From: Arabidopsis thaliana
Taxonomy: Eukaryota > Streptophyta > Magnoliopsida > Brassicales > Brassicaceae
Assembly (NCBI RefSeq): GCF_000001735.4
Contig: NC_003070.9
Span: 12,766,001-12,830,000 of the forward strand
Reading direction: 5' to 3'
Length of the DNA stretch: 64,000 nucleotides
This document shows, in pieces, positions 1 through 11,252 of this stretch (the stretch's first letter is position 1; the number at the start of each line of letters is the position of its first letter). A model generated the notes under the pieces. It saw only the letters and a list, made by a program, of their open reading frames with translations. It was not told the DNA's origin and made no database searches. A program made the position numbers and the translations under genes.

Positions 1-372
1 TTATTGAATTGCAGTTGTTTTTCTTAAATTAAAAATTTGAGTTTGTAAATAAGTTTTGCAACAGTTGTTGATGATGATTCCAAGTCATATTTTTATTCTT
101 TTAAATTTAAGACCAAATATTTGATATATATGTTGGTCGAAAGACCTAATATATAGCCAATGTATGTATTTGGGTTGATCTAGCTAGTCTGGTTAAATTG
201 AAATACTTTCTAGATCAATGTCTTGTTGACATAAACGCTTGTTTTAATATGCATCAAAGAAAAAAAGAAGAAATTATTTTATAAGAATAATGAATTGATC
301 ACGTACTTACATATTTTTATGTTTTTATGTTATTGTCATGGAAAAAAACAAATCATTAGAATTTTTCATAAT

Positions 373-651
373 TCAGAATTGGCAATACTCAGGCGCCCAT
401 CTACAGATTCGGGAGCTTCCTTTTGGAGCAGGAACAAACCACTTTTCATCACCGAATAATTGATTGTTGCAGATTTTCTTGCAAGCTTCATCACAAATTT
501 CAGGAGTAGGTTTTTTCGCCGCTTTCAAGCACTCGTTTTGTGCACAATGTTTCACACACATTGTTATACTGTTTGATTGAGCAATGTGTGCTGAAAACAT
601 CATCGTCAATATAGCTACGATTATTAAAACACTGCATGTTTGAATCCCCAT
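373..651 (-). CDS. Thionin-like secreted cysteine-rich peptide, copy 1
   Basis: Single-exon ORF of 92 codons with an ATG start. Residues 1 to about 25 form a hydrophobic signal peptide (MGIQTCSVLIIVAIL then AHIAQ), so the product is probably secreted. The mature part has eight cysteines at 32, 36, 41, 53, 57, 61, 83 and 90, spacing C-x3-C-x4-C-x11-C-x3-C-x3-C-x21-C-x6-C, and is lysine-rich with net positive charge. Small secreted Cys-rich proteins like this are usually labelled plant thionin family in crucifers. However, true thionins have an adjacent CC pair, which is absent here, and the CX3C pairs recall hairpinin-type folds. Antimicrobial defence or signalling is inference. A TATA box lies about 130 bp upstream of the ATG. 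Glu at residue 88 is unique to this copy; all others have Lys or Gln. Confidence 0.8.
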   Translation of the reverse strand: MGIQTCSVLIIVAILTMMFSAHIAQSNSITMCVKHCAQNECLKAAKKPTPEICDEACKKICNNQLFGDEKWFVPAPKGSSRICRWAPEYCQF

Positions 652-770
652 AACGTATCGTTTTTAAGTATTAGTGATGATTTAATACAAATGAGTATTA
701 CAAAATGTTTTACTCCTTGTTTATATTTGTGAAGAAGATAATTTGGTGGGTAATGTTGGTTAGTCTTGGT

Positions 771-781
771 GATTTATATAG
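771..781 (-). promoter_or_regulatory. TATA box of thionin-like gene, conserved in every unit
   Basis: Minus-strand CTATATAAATC lies 120-130 bp upstream of the ATG, giving a predicted 5' UTR of roughly 95-100 nt with no intron signal. The same 11 bases recur at 4152, 7563, 10977, 14391, 17805, 21216, 24630, 28044, 31368, 34692, 38107, 41520 and 45429 (left ends). All fourteen copies thus keep the core promoter and could all be transcribed. Confidence 0.7.
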
Positions 782-1046
782 TGAAACTAATGTTGTCCAT
801 TTTTAGCAATTGTTTTAAATATGTTTCTTGTTTCTCTATCTAGCAAACAAATTCTGTAGAGTTTCGTTGTGCTTTACTTTTTTAGTTGTCCAAACAAATT
901 TTTGCTATGAAAAGAGATCGTAGCTTGCAGATGTACCCATATGCAATTTTGGTTTTATTTTGTAGTCACATGTTGTTACGAGTTATTACGAATATTTATT
1001 TGTAGAGCAGCATAGATCTATTAGATTAAATCTATTAAATGGTTCA

Positions 1047-2315
1047 GTGATATATGTGAATATGAATACAGTAACGGTTCCAATAGCCTCTATTTTCTCT
1101 CCTAGACACCATTTTCAAGACACGCCACGTGCAAGTGGGAAGGAAGCTTGCTTGAAGAAGAAGATATTTTTAGGATCTAAAAATATCTTTAACAGACTCT
1201 GTTCTATTATAAATAAGGAGAGAGATCGATTTAGAAGGATTATGCTTTTGATGTTGTGAGAGTTTTTTTTGTCAGAATTTGGCCAAGCGATGTGCTTGAG
1301 GAGAGATCAATGTTGATCTCTATGTTATCGTGAGGTTGAATGTTCAGGCGAATGATTATGTTTCTGGATTTGCATTGGTTATTGTTTTGATAATCAGTCG
1401 GATCATCTTTCTATTTGAGTATTGTATTTGAAATTGGAGTTTGGGATATCAACAACTTAACATTGGTGGATAATGATGCTGCGAAGAAACAATTGGAGTT
1501 CCTCATGGGCGGATTCAAGCTACTATGCCAATCGGAGGTGCAATTTTTGGAGATGTTGACTTCGATGGAGGAAACCTTGAAGCGAATGGTTTGCGCAGTA
1601 GAGAGGATTGAATCTCGATCGATTTCAGATGACGGTAGACAGCTGGACCTCCGGATCTTCACTAAAGGTAATCCGAAGAGTGGATTGCGATGACTGAAGC
1701 TCAATTTCTTGGTGGTGACTATAGTGAGAAAGACAAGTTGGCATGTGTTTCTGGTTTTTTTGGTGGCCAAGCAAAATTTTGATTCCACAAGGAACTATCG
1801 TGGATTCCGTTCAATAGTTGGAGCCAGGTGAAGGATGGTTTATTGTTAACGTTTGGAAACAATCGGGACAAAAAGCGAGTACTTATGGAACTCGATCTTG
1901 AAATGAAGCATTGGATCAAAGATTTTGATCGCAAGAGGGAGGCACATAAATTTCTTGAATCAGAAGCTATCGTTGTAAGCGCATCAAGTTAGGAGATAGT
2001 TTCGAACAAAAATGTTGAAGCAATTCAGGATATAGAGTTGTCGGGTGGAGGTGACTTGATTGACAAAGATTCACCGATTCAGGAGATCGCTCAAGTTCAA
2101 AGAAGGAATTGATTGAGTCATTGGTTGTTTTTGAGAAATTGCAAGGTGCATTTGTAAAGAACAATCGGGTATATCCACCATTTGTTCATCAAATTCTCAA
2201 TGAGAAGCAAGAGGCAAACCATGTGTTAGATAAACTGTCCCTTAGAAGACACAAACATCAAAGTGGGAAGAGAAGTATATCTCCTAAGGACATTTCCAAC
2301 CCTAATTTATTTTAG
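1047..2315 (+). mobile_element. Ty3/Gypsy 5' fossil (leader and gag), unit 1
   Basis: A plus-strand stretch with the look of the 5' end of a Ty3/Gypsy LTR retroelement. A TATA-like ATTATAAATAAGG near 1,207 suggests LTR-type sequence. A leader follows, then a gag domain recognisable by KLACVSGFFGGQAK and by SWSQVKDGLLLTFGNN. No protease, reverse transcriptase or integrase follows, and no second LTR was found within the unit. It is a fossil, with roughly three breaks in the gag reading frame in most units. It was already present when the unit was amplified. Family assignment rests on the gag core; leader and LTR calls are weaker. Confidence 0.65.
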
Positions 2316-2448
2316 AGAAAAAACTCTAAATTCTTCTCCAACCCTACTCTATATAGAACTCTAAAATAGAGAAATCAGCAGAATTGTTTTATATATAGAG
2401 TGACTATATTTTCTTCTATGTTTTAGAGTTGATTGTTTTATTTATACT

Positions 2449-2613
2449 TTAGTCCTTCAAATTTAATTTAATTGAATCGTCCTTCTCTTCTTTGACTTTC
2501 CTTCTCTTCTCTGCCACGTCATCATCCACGTCATCCTTCGCTTCCTCTAAAGAATGCTGAATCCGTTTTCTCACATACGTCTGATGAACCTTATCACCCT
2601 TCTCATGTCGCAT
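2449..2613 (-). CDS. 54-codon ORF, one per unit, possible captured gene start
   Basis: Minus-strand ORF from ATG, 54 residues, highly charged: begins MRHEKGDKVHQTYVRKR and continues with an acidic-basic stretch DDVDDDVAEKRRKVKEEK. The product is not recognised. Two TGGGCC (site II) motifs at 2725-2730 and 2737-2742 lie 110-130 bp upstream. In some units a telo-box-like AACCCTAA lies between (minus strand of 9,510-9,530, for example). Site II plus telo-box is the known signature of plant housekeeping promoters, so this may be a captured 5' end of a host gene. Open at full length in units 1-12: also 5860-6024, 9274-9438, 12688-12852, 16103-16267, 19513-19677, 22927-23091, 26341-26505, 29756-29920, 33080-33244, 36404-36568 and 39818-39982. 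Unit 13 has a 46-codon version (43255-43395). Unit 14 lacks it. Openness may only reflect the youth of the units. Confidence 0.35.
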   Translation of the reverse strand: MRHEKGDKVHQTYVRKRIQHSLEEAKDDVDDDVAEKRRKVKEEKDDSIKLNLKD

Positions 2614-2619
2614 TTGCGG

Positions 2620-3386
2620 TGAGCTTTTGGCTGTAAAGGGCGATTGGTGAACACATGAGAAGAACTGTGGGAAATATTGGGTTTGCCGTTTGCGGTTGCG
2701 GTTCTGATTTTAAACACAAACGTTTGGGCCTGGTTGTGGGCCTTATCAGACTGGTTTTTTTAATAGCAGACTTCTAATTTATCTGTCTCCCAGACTTTGT
2801 TCTTTTAAATTTGGGCATCTTTTTCTCTTCGCTTATGGAGTATCTATTTACTTTAGAATAATAATACAATGTGGTATCTAATTGTTCCAAATTAGGAACA
2901 CAAAGTCTACCATTACATTTTTCATCTCTATATTAGTTAATAACACAAATGTATAAATGAGAAAATGGCCTTCATTGTTTATAATAATTACTAGAAATGT
3001 AATTCAGAGAAAATTATTATTAATTGTCTCGTTTAAGATAGAATAGGGTTTGAATTTATCAAATATGAAAAACAGATGAATACAAAATTGACCATACATA
3101 TGCACTTAAATATTCTGATTTCTTTATAGTGTAATCTCATTCAAGAAAAGCTTTGGAAAAATTCCAACAAAAAAAAAACTATTTTATATCTGTGAATAAT
3201 TAAACCCCTGAATTTTTTTTATTCTAATTGGAAAATTGGAAAATCAACTGATCTATTTGTGTATTTTTCTTCTTGAATTAATTGAGAAATTAACTAATAT
3301 GTTGTTATTTGTTTGTATTTATCTTATATAATTCAACATTTAACATTTTTTTTTTTTAACTGGTACATTGTATGATTGTTAGTTTG
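2620..3386. other. AT-rich intergenic spacer of the unit
   Basis: No coding signal. It holds the TGGGCC pair, several A/T runs and a poly-T tract near 3,349. The tract length varies between units and accounts for much of the 1-3 bp unit length variation. The same spacer recurs in every unit. Confidence 0.6.
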
Positions 3387-3752
3387 TTACTGAATTGCAG
3401 TTGTTTTTTCTTACATTAAAAATTTGAGTTTGTAAATAAGTTTTGCAACAGTTGTTGATGATAAGTCATATTTTTATTCTTTTAAATTCAAGGCCAAATA
3501 TTTGATATATATGTTGGTCGAAAGACTTAATATATAGCCAACGTACGTATTTGGGTTGATCTAGCTAGTTTGGTTAAATCGAAATACTCTCTAGACCAAT
3601 GTTTTGTTGACATAAACACTTGTTTTAATATGCATCAAAAATTAAAGGAAGAAATTATTTTATAAGAATAATGAATTGATCACGTACTTACATATTTTTA
3701 TATTGTTATGTTATAATCATGAAAAAAACAAATCATTAGGAGTTTTCATAAT

Positions 3753-4031
3753 TCAGAATTGGCAATACTTAGGCGCCCATCTACAGATTCGGGAGCTTCC
3801 CTTTGGAGAAGGAACAAACCACTTTTCATCACTGAATAATTGATTGTTGCAGATTTTCTTGCAAGCTTCATCACAAATTTCAGGAGTAGTTTTTTTCGCC
3901 GCTTTCAAGCACTCGTTTTGTGCACAATGTTTCACACACATTGTTATACTGTTTGATTGAGCAATGTGTGCTGAAAACATCATCGTCAATATAATTACGA
4001 TTATTAAAACACTGCATGTTTGAATCCCCAT
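3753..4031 (-). CDS. Thionin-like secreted cysteine-rich peptide, copy 2
   Basis: 92 codons. It differs from copy 1 at A13I, P48T, G67S, A75S and E88K. This defines protein type B, shared with copies 5, 6 and 9. All eight mature cysteines are kept. Two of the changes lie in the loop before the last two cysteines. Confidence 0.8.
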   Translation of the reverse strand: MGIQTCSVLIIVIILTMMFSAHIAQSNSITMCVKHCAQNECLKAAKKTTPEICDEACKKICNNQLFSDEKWFVPSPKGSSRICRWAPKYCQF

Positions 4032-4423
4032 AACGTATCGTTTTTAAGTATTAGTGATGATTTAATACAAATGAGTATTACAAAATGTTTTACTCCTTGT
4101 TTATATTTGTGAAGAAGATGATTTGGTGGGTAATGTTGGGTTAGTCTTGGTGATTTATATAGTGAAACTAATGTTGTCCATTTTTAGCAATTGTTTTAAA
4201 TATTTTTTTTGTTTCTCTAGCAAACAAATTCTGTAGAGTTTCGTTGTGCTTTACTTTTTTAGTTGTCCAAACAAATTATTGCTATGAAAAGAGATCGTAG
4301 CTTGCAGATGTACCCATATGCCATTTTGGTTTTCTTTTGTAGTCACATGTTGTTAAGAGTTGTTACGAATATTTATTTGTAGAGCAGCATAGATCTATTA
4401 GATTAAATCTATTAAATGGTTCA

Positions 4424-5726
4424 GTGATATATGTGAATATGAATACAGTAACGGTTCCAATCGCCTCTATTTTCTCTCTTAGACACCATTTTCAAGACAC
4501 GCCAAGTGCAAGTGGGAAGGAAGATTGCTTGAAGAAGAAGATATTTTTAGGATCTATAAATATCTTTAACAGACTCTGTTCTATTATAAATAAGGAGAGA
4601 GATCGATTTAGAGGGATTATGCTTTTGATGTTGTGAGAGTTTTTTTTGTTAGACTTTGGCCAAGCGATGTGCTTGAGGAGAGATTAATGTTGATCTCTAT
4701 GTTATCGTGAGGTTGAATGTTCAGGCGAATGATAATGTTTCTGGATTTGCATTGGTTATTGTTTTGATAATCAGTCGGATCATCTTTCTATTTGAGTATT
4801 GTATTTGAAATTGGAGTTTGGGATATCAACAACTTGACATTGGTGCAGTGAAACTGGTTTTGGTCAAACGTTATGATGGATAATGATGCTGCGAAAAAAC
4901 AATTGGAGTTTCTCTAGGGCGGATTCAAGTTACTATGCCAATCCGGAGGTGCAATTTTTGGAGTTGTTGACTTCGATGGAGGAAACCTTGAAGCAAGTGG
5001 TTTGCGCAGTAGAGAGGATTGAATCTCGATCGATTTCAGATGACATTAGACAGCTGGACCTCCGGATCTTCACTAAAGGTAATCCGAAGAGGGGATTGCG
5101 ATGACTGAAGCTCAATTTCTTGGTGGTGACTATAGTGAGAAAGACAAGTTGGCGTGTGTTTCTGGTTTTTTTGGTGGTCAAGCAAAATTTTGGTTCCACA
5201 AGGAACTATCGTGGATTCCGTTCCATAGTTGGAGCCAGGTGAAGGATGGTTTATTGTTAACGTTTGGAAACAATCGGGACAAAAAGCGAGTACTTATGGA
5301 ACTCGATCTTGAAATGAAACATTGGATCAAAGATTTTGATCGCAAGAGGGAGGCACATAAATTTCTTGAATCAGAAGCTATCGTTGTAAGCGCATCAAGT
5401 TAGGAGATAGTTTCGAACAAAAATGTTGAAGCAATTCAGGATACTGAATTGTCGGGTGGAGGTGACTTGATTGACAAAGATTCACCGATTCAGGAGATCG
5501 CTCAAGTTCAAAGAAGGAATTGATTGAGTCATTGGTTGTTTTTGAGAAATTGCAAGGTGCATTTGTAAAGAACAATCGGGTATATCCACCATTTGTTCAT
5601 CAAATTCTCAATGAGAAGCAAGAGGCAAACCATGTGTTAGATAAACTGTCCCTTAGAAGACACAAACATCAAAGTGGGAAGAGAAGTATATCTCCTAAGG
5701 ACATTTCCAACCCTACTTTATTTTAG
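4424..5726 (+). mobile_element. Ty3/Gypsy gag fossil, unit 2
   Basis: Same fossil as in unit 1, with a slightly longer leader that includes the stretch around a possible primer-binding region (CATTGGTGCAGTG near 4,838). Broken. Confidence 0.65.
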
Positions 5727-7163
5727 AGAAAAAACTCTAAATTCTTCTCCAACCCTACTCTATATAGAACTCTAAAATAGAAAAATCAGCAGAATTGTTT
5801 TATATATAGAGTGACTATATTTTCTTCTATGTTTTAGAGTTGATTGTTTTATTTATACTTTAGTCCTTCAAATTTAATTTAATTGAATCGTCCTTCTCTT
5901 CTTTGACTTTCCTTCTCTTCTCTGCCACGTCATCATCCACGTCATCCTTCGCTTCCTCTAAAGAATGCTGAATCCGTTTTCTCACATACGTCTGATGAAC
6001 CTTATCACCCTTCTCGTGTCGCATTTTCGGTGAGCTTTTGGCTGTCAAGGGCGATTGGTGAACACATGAGAAGAACTGTGGGAAATATTGGGTTTGCCGT
6101 TTGCGGTCGCGGTTCTGATTTTAAACACAAACGTTTGGGTCTGATTGTTGGCCTTACCCGACTGGTTTTTTTAATAGCAGACTTCTAATTTATCTGTCTC
6201 CCAGACTTTGTTCTTTTAAATTTGGGCATCTTTTTCTTTTCGCTTATGGAGTATCTATTTACTTTAGAATAATAATACAATGTGGTATCTAATTGTTCCA
6301 AATTAGGAACACGAAGTCTACCATTACATTTTTCATCTCTATATTAGTTAATAACACAAATGTATAAATGAGAAAATTGCCTTCATTGTTTATAATAATT
6401 ACTACAAATGTAATTCAAAGAAAATTATCATTAATTGTTTCGTTTAAGATAGAATAGGGTTTGAATTTATCAAATATGAAAAACAGATCAATACAAAATT
6501 GACCATACATATGCACTTAAATATTCTGATTTCTTTATAGTGTAATCTCATTCAAGAAAAGCTTTGGAAAAATTCCAACAAAAAAAGAACTATTTTATAT
6601 CTGTCAATAATTAAACCCCTGAATTTTTTTTATTCTAATTGGAAAATTGGAAAATCAACTGATCTATTTGTGTATTTTTCTTCTTGAATTAATTGAGAAA
6701 TTAACTAAGATGTTGCTATTTGTTTGTATTTATCCTATATAATTCAACATTTAATATTTTTTTGTTTTTACTGGTACATTGTATGATTGTTAGTTTGTTA
6801 CTGAATTGCAGTTGTTTTTTCTTACATTAAAAATTTTAGTTTGTAAATAAGTTTTGCAACAGTTGTTGATGATAAGTCATATTTTTATTCTTTTAAATTC
6901 AAGGCCAAATATTTGATATATATGTTGGTCGAAAGACTTAATATATAGCCAATGTATGTATTTGGGTTGATCTAGCTAGTTTGGTTAAATCGAAATACTC
7001 TATAGACCAATGTTTTGTTGACATAAACGCTTGTTTTAATATGCATCAAAAATTAAAGGAAGAAATTATTTTATAAGAATAATGAATTGATTACGTACTT
7101 ACATATTTTTATATTGTTATGTTATAATCATGAAAAAAACATATCATTAGGAGTTTTCATAAT

Positions 7164-7442
7164 TCAGAATTGGCAATACTTAGGCGCCCATCTACAGATT
7201 CGGGAGCTTCCCTTTGGAGCAGGAACAAACCACTTTTCATCACCGAATAATTGATTGTTGCAGATTTTCTTGCAAGCTTCATCACAAATTTCAGGAGTAG
7301 GTTTTTTCGCCGCTTTCAAGCACTCGTTTTGTGCACAATGTTTCACACACATTGTTATACTGTTTGATTGAGCAATGTGTGCTGAAAACATCATCGTCAA
7401 TATAGCTACGATTATTAAAACACTGCATGTTTGAATCCCCAT
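7164..7442 (-). CDS. Thionin-like secreted cysteine-rich peptide, copy 3
   Basis: 92 codons, protein type A: same as copy 1 except Lys at residue 88. Identical in protein to copies 4, 7 and 8. Start, signal peptide and TATA position (7563-7573) are conserved. Confidence 0.8.
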   Translation of the reverse strand: MGIQTCSVLIIVAILTMMFSAHIAQSNSITMCVKHCAQNECLKAAKKPTPEICDEACKKICNNQLFGDEKWFVPAPKGSSRICRWAPKYCQF

Positions 7443-7838
7443 AACGTATCGTTTTTAAGTATTAGTGATGATTTAATACAAATGAGTATTACAAAATGTT
7501 TTACTCCTTGTTTATATTTGTGAAGAAGATGATTTGGTGGGTAATGTTGGGTTAGTCTTGGTGATTTATATAGTGAAACTAATGTTGTCCATTTTTAGCA
7601 ATTGTTTTAAATATGTTTCTTGTTTCTCTCTCTAGCAAACAAATTCTGTAGAGTTTCGTTGTGCTTTACTTTTTTAGTTGTCCAAACAAATTATTGCTAT
7701 GAAAAGAGATCGTAGCTTACAGATGTACCCATATGCCATTTTGGTTTTCTTTTGTAGTCACATGTTGTTAAGAGTTGTTACGAATATTTATTTGTAGAGC
7801 AGCATAGCTCTATTAGATTAAATCTATTAAATGGTTCA

Positions 7839-9140
7839 GTGATATATGTGAATATGACTACAGTAACGGTTCCAATCGCCTCTATTTTCTCTCTTAGACA
7901 CCATTTTCAAGACACGCCAAGTTCAAGTGGGAAGGAAGATTGCTTGAAGAAGAAGATATTTTTAGGATCTATAAATATCTTTAACAGACTCTGTTCTATT
8001 ATAAATAAGGAGAGAGATCGATTTAGAGGGATTATGCTTTTGATGTTGTGAGAGTTTTTTTGTTAGACTTTGGCCAAGCGATGTGCTTGAGGAGAGATTA
8101 ATGTTGATCTCTATGTTATCGTGAGGTTGAATGTTCAGGCGAATGATAATGTTTCTGGATTTGCATTGGTTATTGTTTTGACAATCAGTCGGATCATCTT
8201 TCTATTTGAGTATTGTATTTGAAATTGGAGTTTGGGATATCAACAACTTGACATTGGTGCAGTGAAACTGGTTTTGGTCAAACGTTATGATGGATAATGA
8301 TGCTGCGAAAAAACAATTGGAGTTTCTCTAGGGCGGATTCAAGTTACTATGCCAATCCGGAGGTGCAATTTTTGGAGTTGTTGACTTCGATGGAGGAAAC
8401 CTTGAAGCAAGTGGTTTGCGCAGTAGAGAGGATTGAATCTCGATCGATTTCAGATGACATTAGACAGCTGGACCTCCGGATCTTCACTAAAGGTAATCCG
8501 AAGAGGGGATTGCGATGACTGAAGCTCAATTTCTTGGTGGTGACTATAGTGAGAAAGACAAGTTGGCGTGTGTTTCTGGTTTTTTTGGTGGTCAAGCAAA
8601 ATTTTGGTTCCACAAGGAACTATCGTGGATTCCGTTCCATAGTTGGAGCCAGGTGAAGGATGGTTTATTGTTAACGTTTGGAAACAATCGGGACAAAAAG
8701 CGAGTACTTATGGAACTCGATCTTGAAATGAAACATTGGATCAAAGATTTTGATCGCAAGAGGGAGGCACATAAATTTCTTGAATCAGAAGCTATCGTTG
8801 TAAGCGCATCAAGTTAGGAGATAGTTTCGAACAAAAATGTTGAAGCAATTCAGGATACTGAATTGTCGGGTGGAGGTGACTTGATTGACAAAGATTCACC
8901 GATTCAGGAGATCGCTCAAGTTCAAAGAAGGAATTGATTGAGTCATTGGTTGTTTTTGAGAAATTGCAATGTGCATTTGTAAAGAACAATCGGGTATATC
9001 CACCATTTGTTCATCAAATTCTCAATGAGAAGCAAGAGGCTAACCATGTGTTAGATAAACTGTCCCTTAGAAGACACAAACATCAAAGTGAGAAGAGAAG
9101 TATATCTCCTAAGGACATTTCCAACCCTACTTTATTTTAG
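7839..9140 (+). mobile_element. Ty3/Gypsy gag fossil, unit 3
   Basis: Copy of the gag fossil. Its 3' third belongs to a distinct sequence type shared with units 7, 11 and 12. Broken. Confidence 0.65.
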
Positions 9141-10577
9141 AAATAAAACTCTAAATTTTTCTCCAACCCTACTCTATATAGAACTCTAAAATAGAGAAAT
9201 CAGCAGAATTGTTTTATATATAGAGTGACTATATTTTCTTCTATGTTTTAGAGTTGATTGTTTTATTTATACTTTAGTCCTTCAAATTTAATTTAATTGA
9301 ACCGTCCTTCTCTTCTTTGACTTTCCTTCTCTTCTCTGCCACGTTATCATCCACGTCATCCTTCGCTTCCTCTAAAGAATGCTGAATCCGTTTTCTCACA
9401 TACGTCTGATGAACCTTATCACCCTTCTCGTGTGGCATTTGCGGTGAGCTTTTGGCTGTAAAGGGCGATTGGTGAACACATGAGAAGAACTGTGGGAAAT
9501 ATTGGGTTTGCCGTTTGCGATTAGGGTTCTGATTTTAAACACAAACGTTTGGGCCTGGTTGTGGGCCTTATCCGACTGGTTTTTTTAATAGCAGACTTCT
9601 AATTTATCTGTCTCCAAAACTTTGTTCTTTTAAATTTGGGCATCTTTTGCTCTTCGCTTATGGAGTATCTATTTACTTTAGAATAATAATACAATGTGGT
9701 ATCTAATTGTTCCAAATTAGGAACACGAAGTCTACCATTACATTTTTCATCTCTATATTAGTTAATAACACAAAGGTATAAATGAGAAAATGGCCTTCAT
9801 TGTTTATAATAATTACTACAAATGTAATTCAGAGAAAATTATCATTAATTGTCTCGTTTAAGATAGAATAGGGTTTGAATTTATCAAATATGAAAAACAG
9901 ATCAATACAAAATTGACCATACATATGCACTTAAATATTCTGATTTCTTTATAGTGTAATCTCATTCAAGAAAAGCTTTAGAAAAATTCCAACAAAAAAA
10001 GAACTATTTTATATCTGTCAATAATTAAACCCCTGAATTTTTTTTATTCTAATTGGAAAATTGGAAAATCAACTGATCTATTTGTGTATTTTTCTTCTTG
10101 AATTAATTGAGAAATTAACTAAGATGTTGCTATTTGTTTGTATTTATCCTATATAATTCAACATTTAATATTTTTTTGTTTTTACTGGTACATTGTATGA
10201 TTGTTAGTTTGTTACTGAATTGCAGTTGTTTTTTCTTACATTAAAAATTTTAGTTTGTAAATAAGTTTTGCAACAGTTGTTGATGATAAGTCATATTTTT
10301 ATTCTTTTAAATTCAAGGCCAAATATTTGATATATATGTTGGTCGAAAGACTTAATATATAGCCAATGTATGTATTTGGGTTGATCTAGCTAGTTTGGTT
10401 AAATCGAAATACTCTATAGACCAATGTTTTGTTGACATAAACGCTTGTTTTAATATGCATCAAAAATTAAAGGAAGAAATTATTTTATAAGAATAATGAA
10501 TTGATTACGTACTTACATATTTTTATATTGTTATGTTATAATCATGAAAAAAACATATCATTAGGAGTTTTCATAAT

Positions 10578-10856
10578 TCAGAATTGGCAATACTTAGGCG
10601 CCCATCTACAGATTCGGGAGCTTCCCTTTGGAGCAGGAACAAACCACTTTTCATCACCGAATAATTGATTGTTGCAGATTTTCTTGCAAGCTTCATCACA
10701 AATTTCAGGAGTAGGTTTTTTCGCCGCTTTCAAGCACTCGTTTTGTGCACAATGTTTCACACACATTGTTATACTGTTTGATTGAGCAATGTGTGCTGAA
10801 AACATCATCGTCAATATAGCTACGATTATTAAAACACTGCATGTTTGAATCCCCAT
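10578..10856 (-). CDS. Thionin-like secreted cysteine-rich peptide, copy 4
   Basis: 92 codons, protein type A, identical to copy 3. Units 3 and 4 share their left halves almost perfectly over about 2 kb but differ in the gag-proximal right half, which marks a switch point between unit types. Confidence 0.8.
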   Translation of the reverse strand: MGIQTCSVLIIVAILTMMFSAHIAQSNSITMCVKHCAQNECLKAAKKPTPEICDEACKKICNNQLFGDEKWFVPAPKGSSRICRWAPKYCQF

Positions 10857-11252
10857 AACGTATCGTTTTTAAGTATTAGTGATGATTTAATACAAATGAG
10901 TATTACAAAATGTTTTACTCCTTGTTTATATTTGTGAAGAAGATGATTTGGTGGGTAATGTTGGGTTAGTCTTGGTGATTTATATAGTGAAACTAATGTT
11001 GTCCATTTTTAGCAATTGTTTTAAATATGTTTCTTGTTTCTCTCTCTAGCAAACAAATTCTGTAGAGTTTCGTTGTGCTTTACTTTTTTAGTTGTCCAAA
11101 CAAATTATTGCTATGAAAAGAGATCGTAGCTTACAGATGTACCCATATGCCATTTTGGTTTTCTTTTGTAGTCACATGTTGTTAAGAGTTGTTACGAATA
11201 TTTATTTGTAGAGCAGCATAGCTCTATTAGATTAAATCTATTAAATGGTTCA

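Noticed and set aside
1047-1259. 70-codon plus-strand frame repeated in every unit
   Set aside because: It opens with GTG, not ATG, has no protein-like features and lies in the leader or LTR-like part of the Gypsy fossil.
1411-1788. Minus-strand frames opposite the gag fossil in each unit (88-136 codons)
   Set aside because: Antisense shadows of the gag coding frame; their composition mirrors the opposite strand and no promoter is seen.
5860-6048. 62-codon version of the minus-strand ORF in units 2 and 6
   Set aside because: The extra eight codons begin with TTG; the true ATG gives the same 54-codon frame found in other units.
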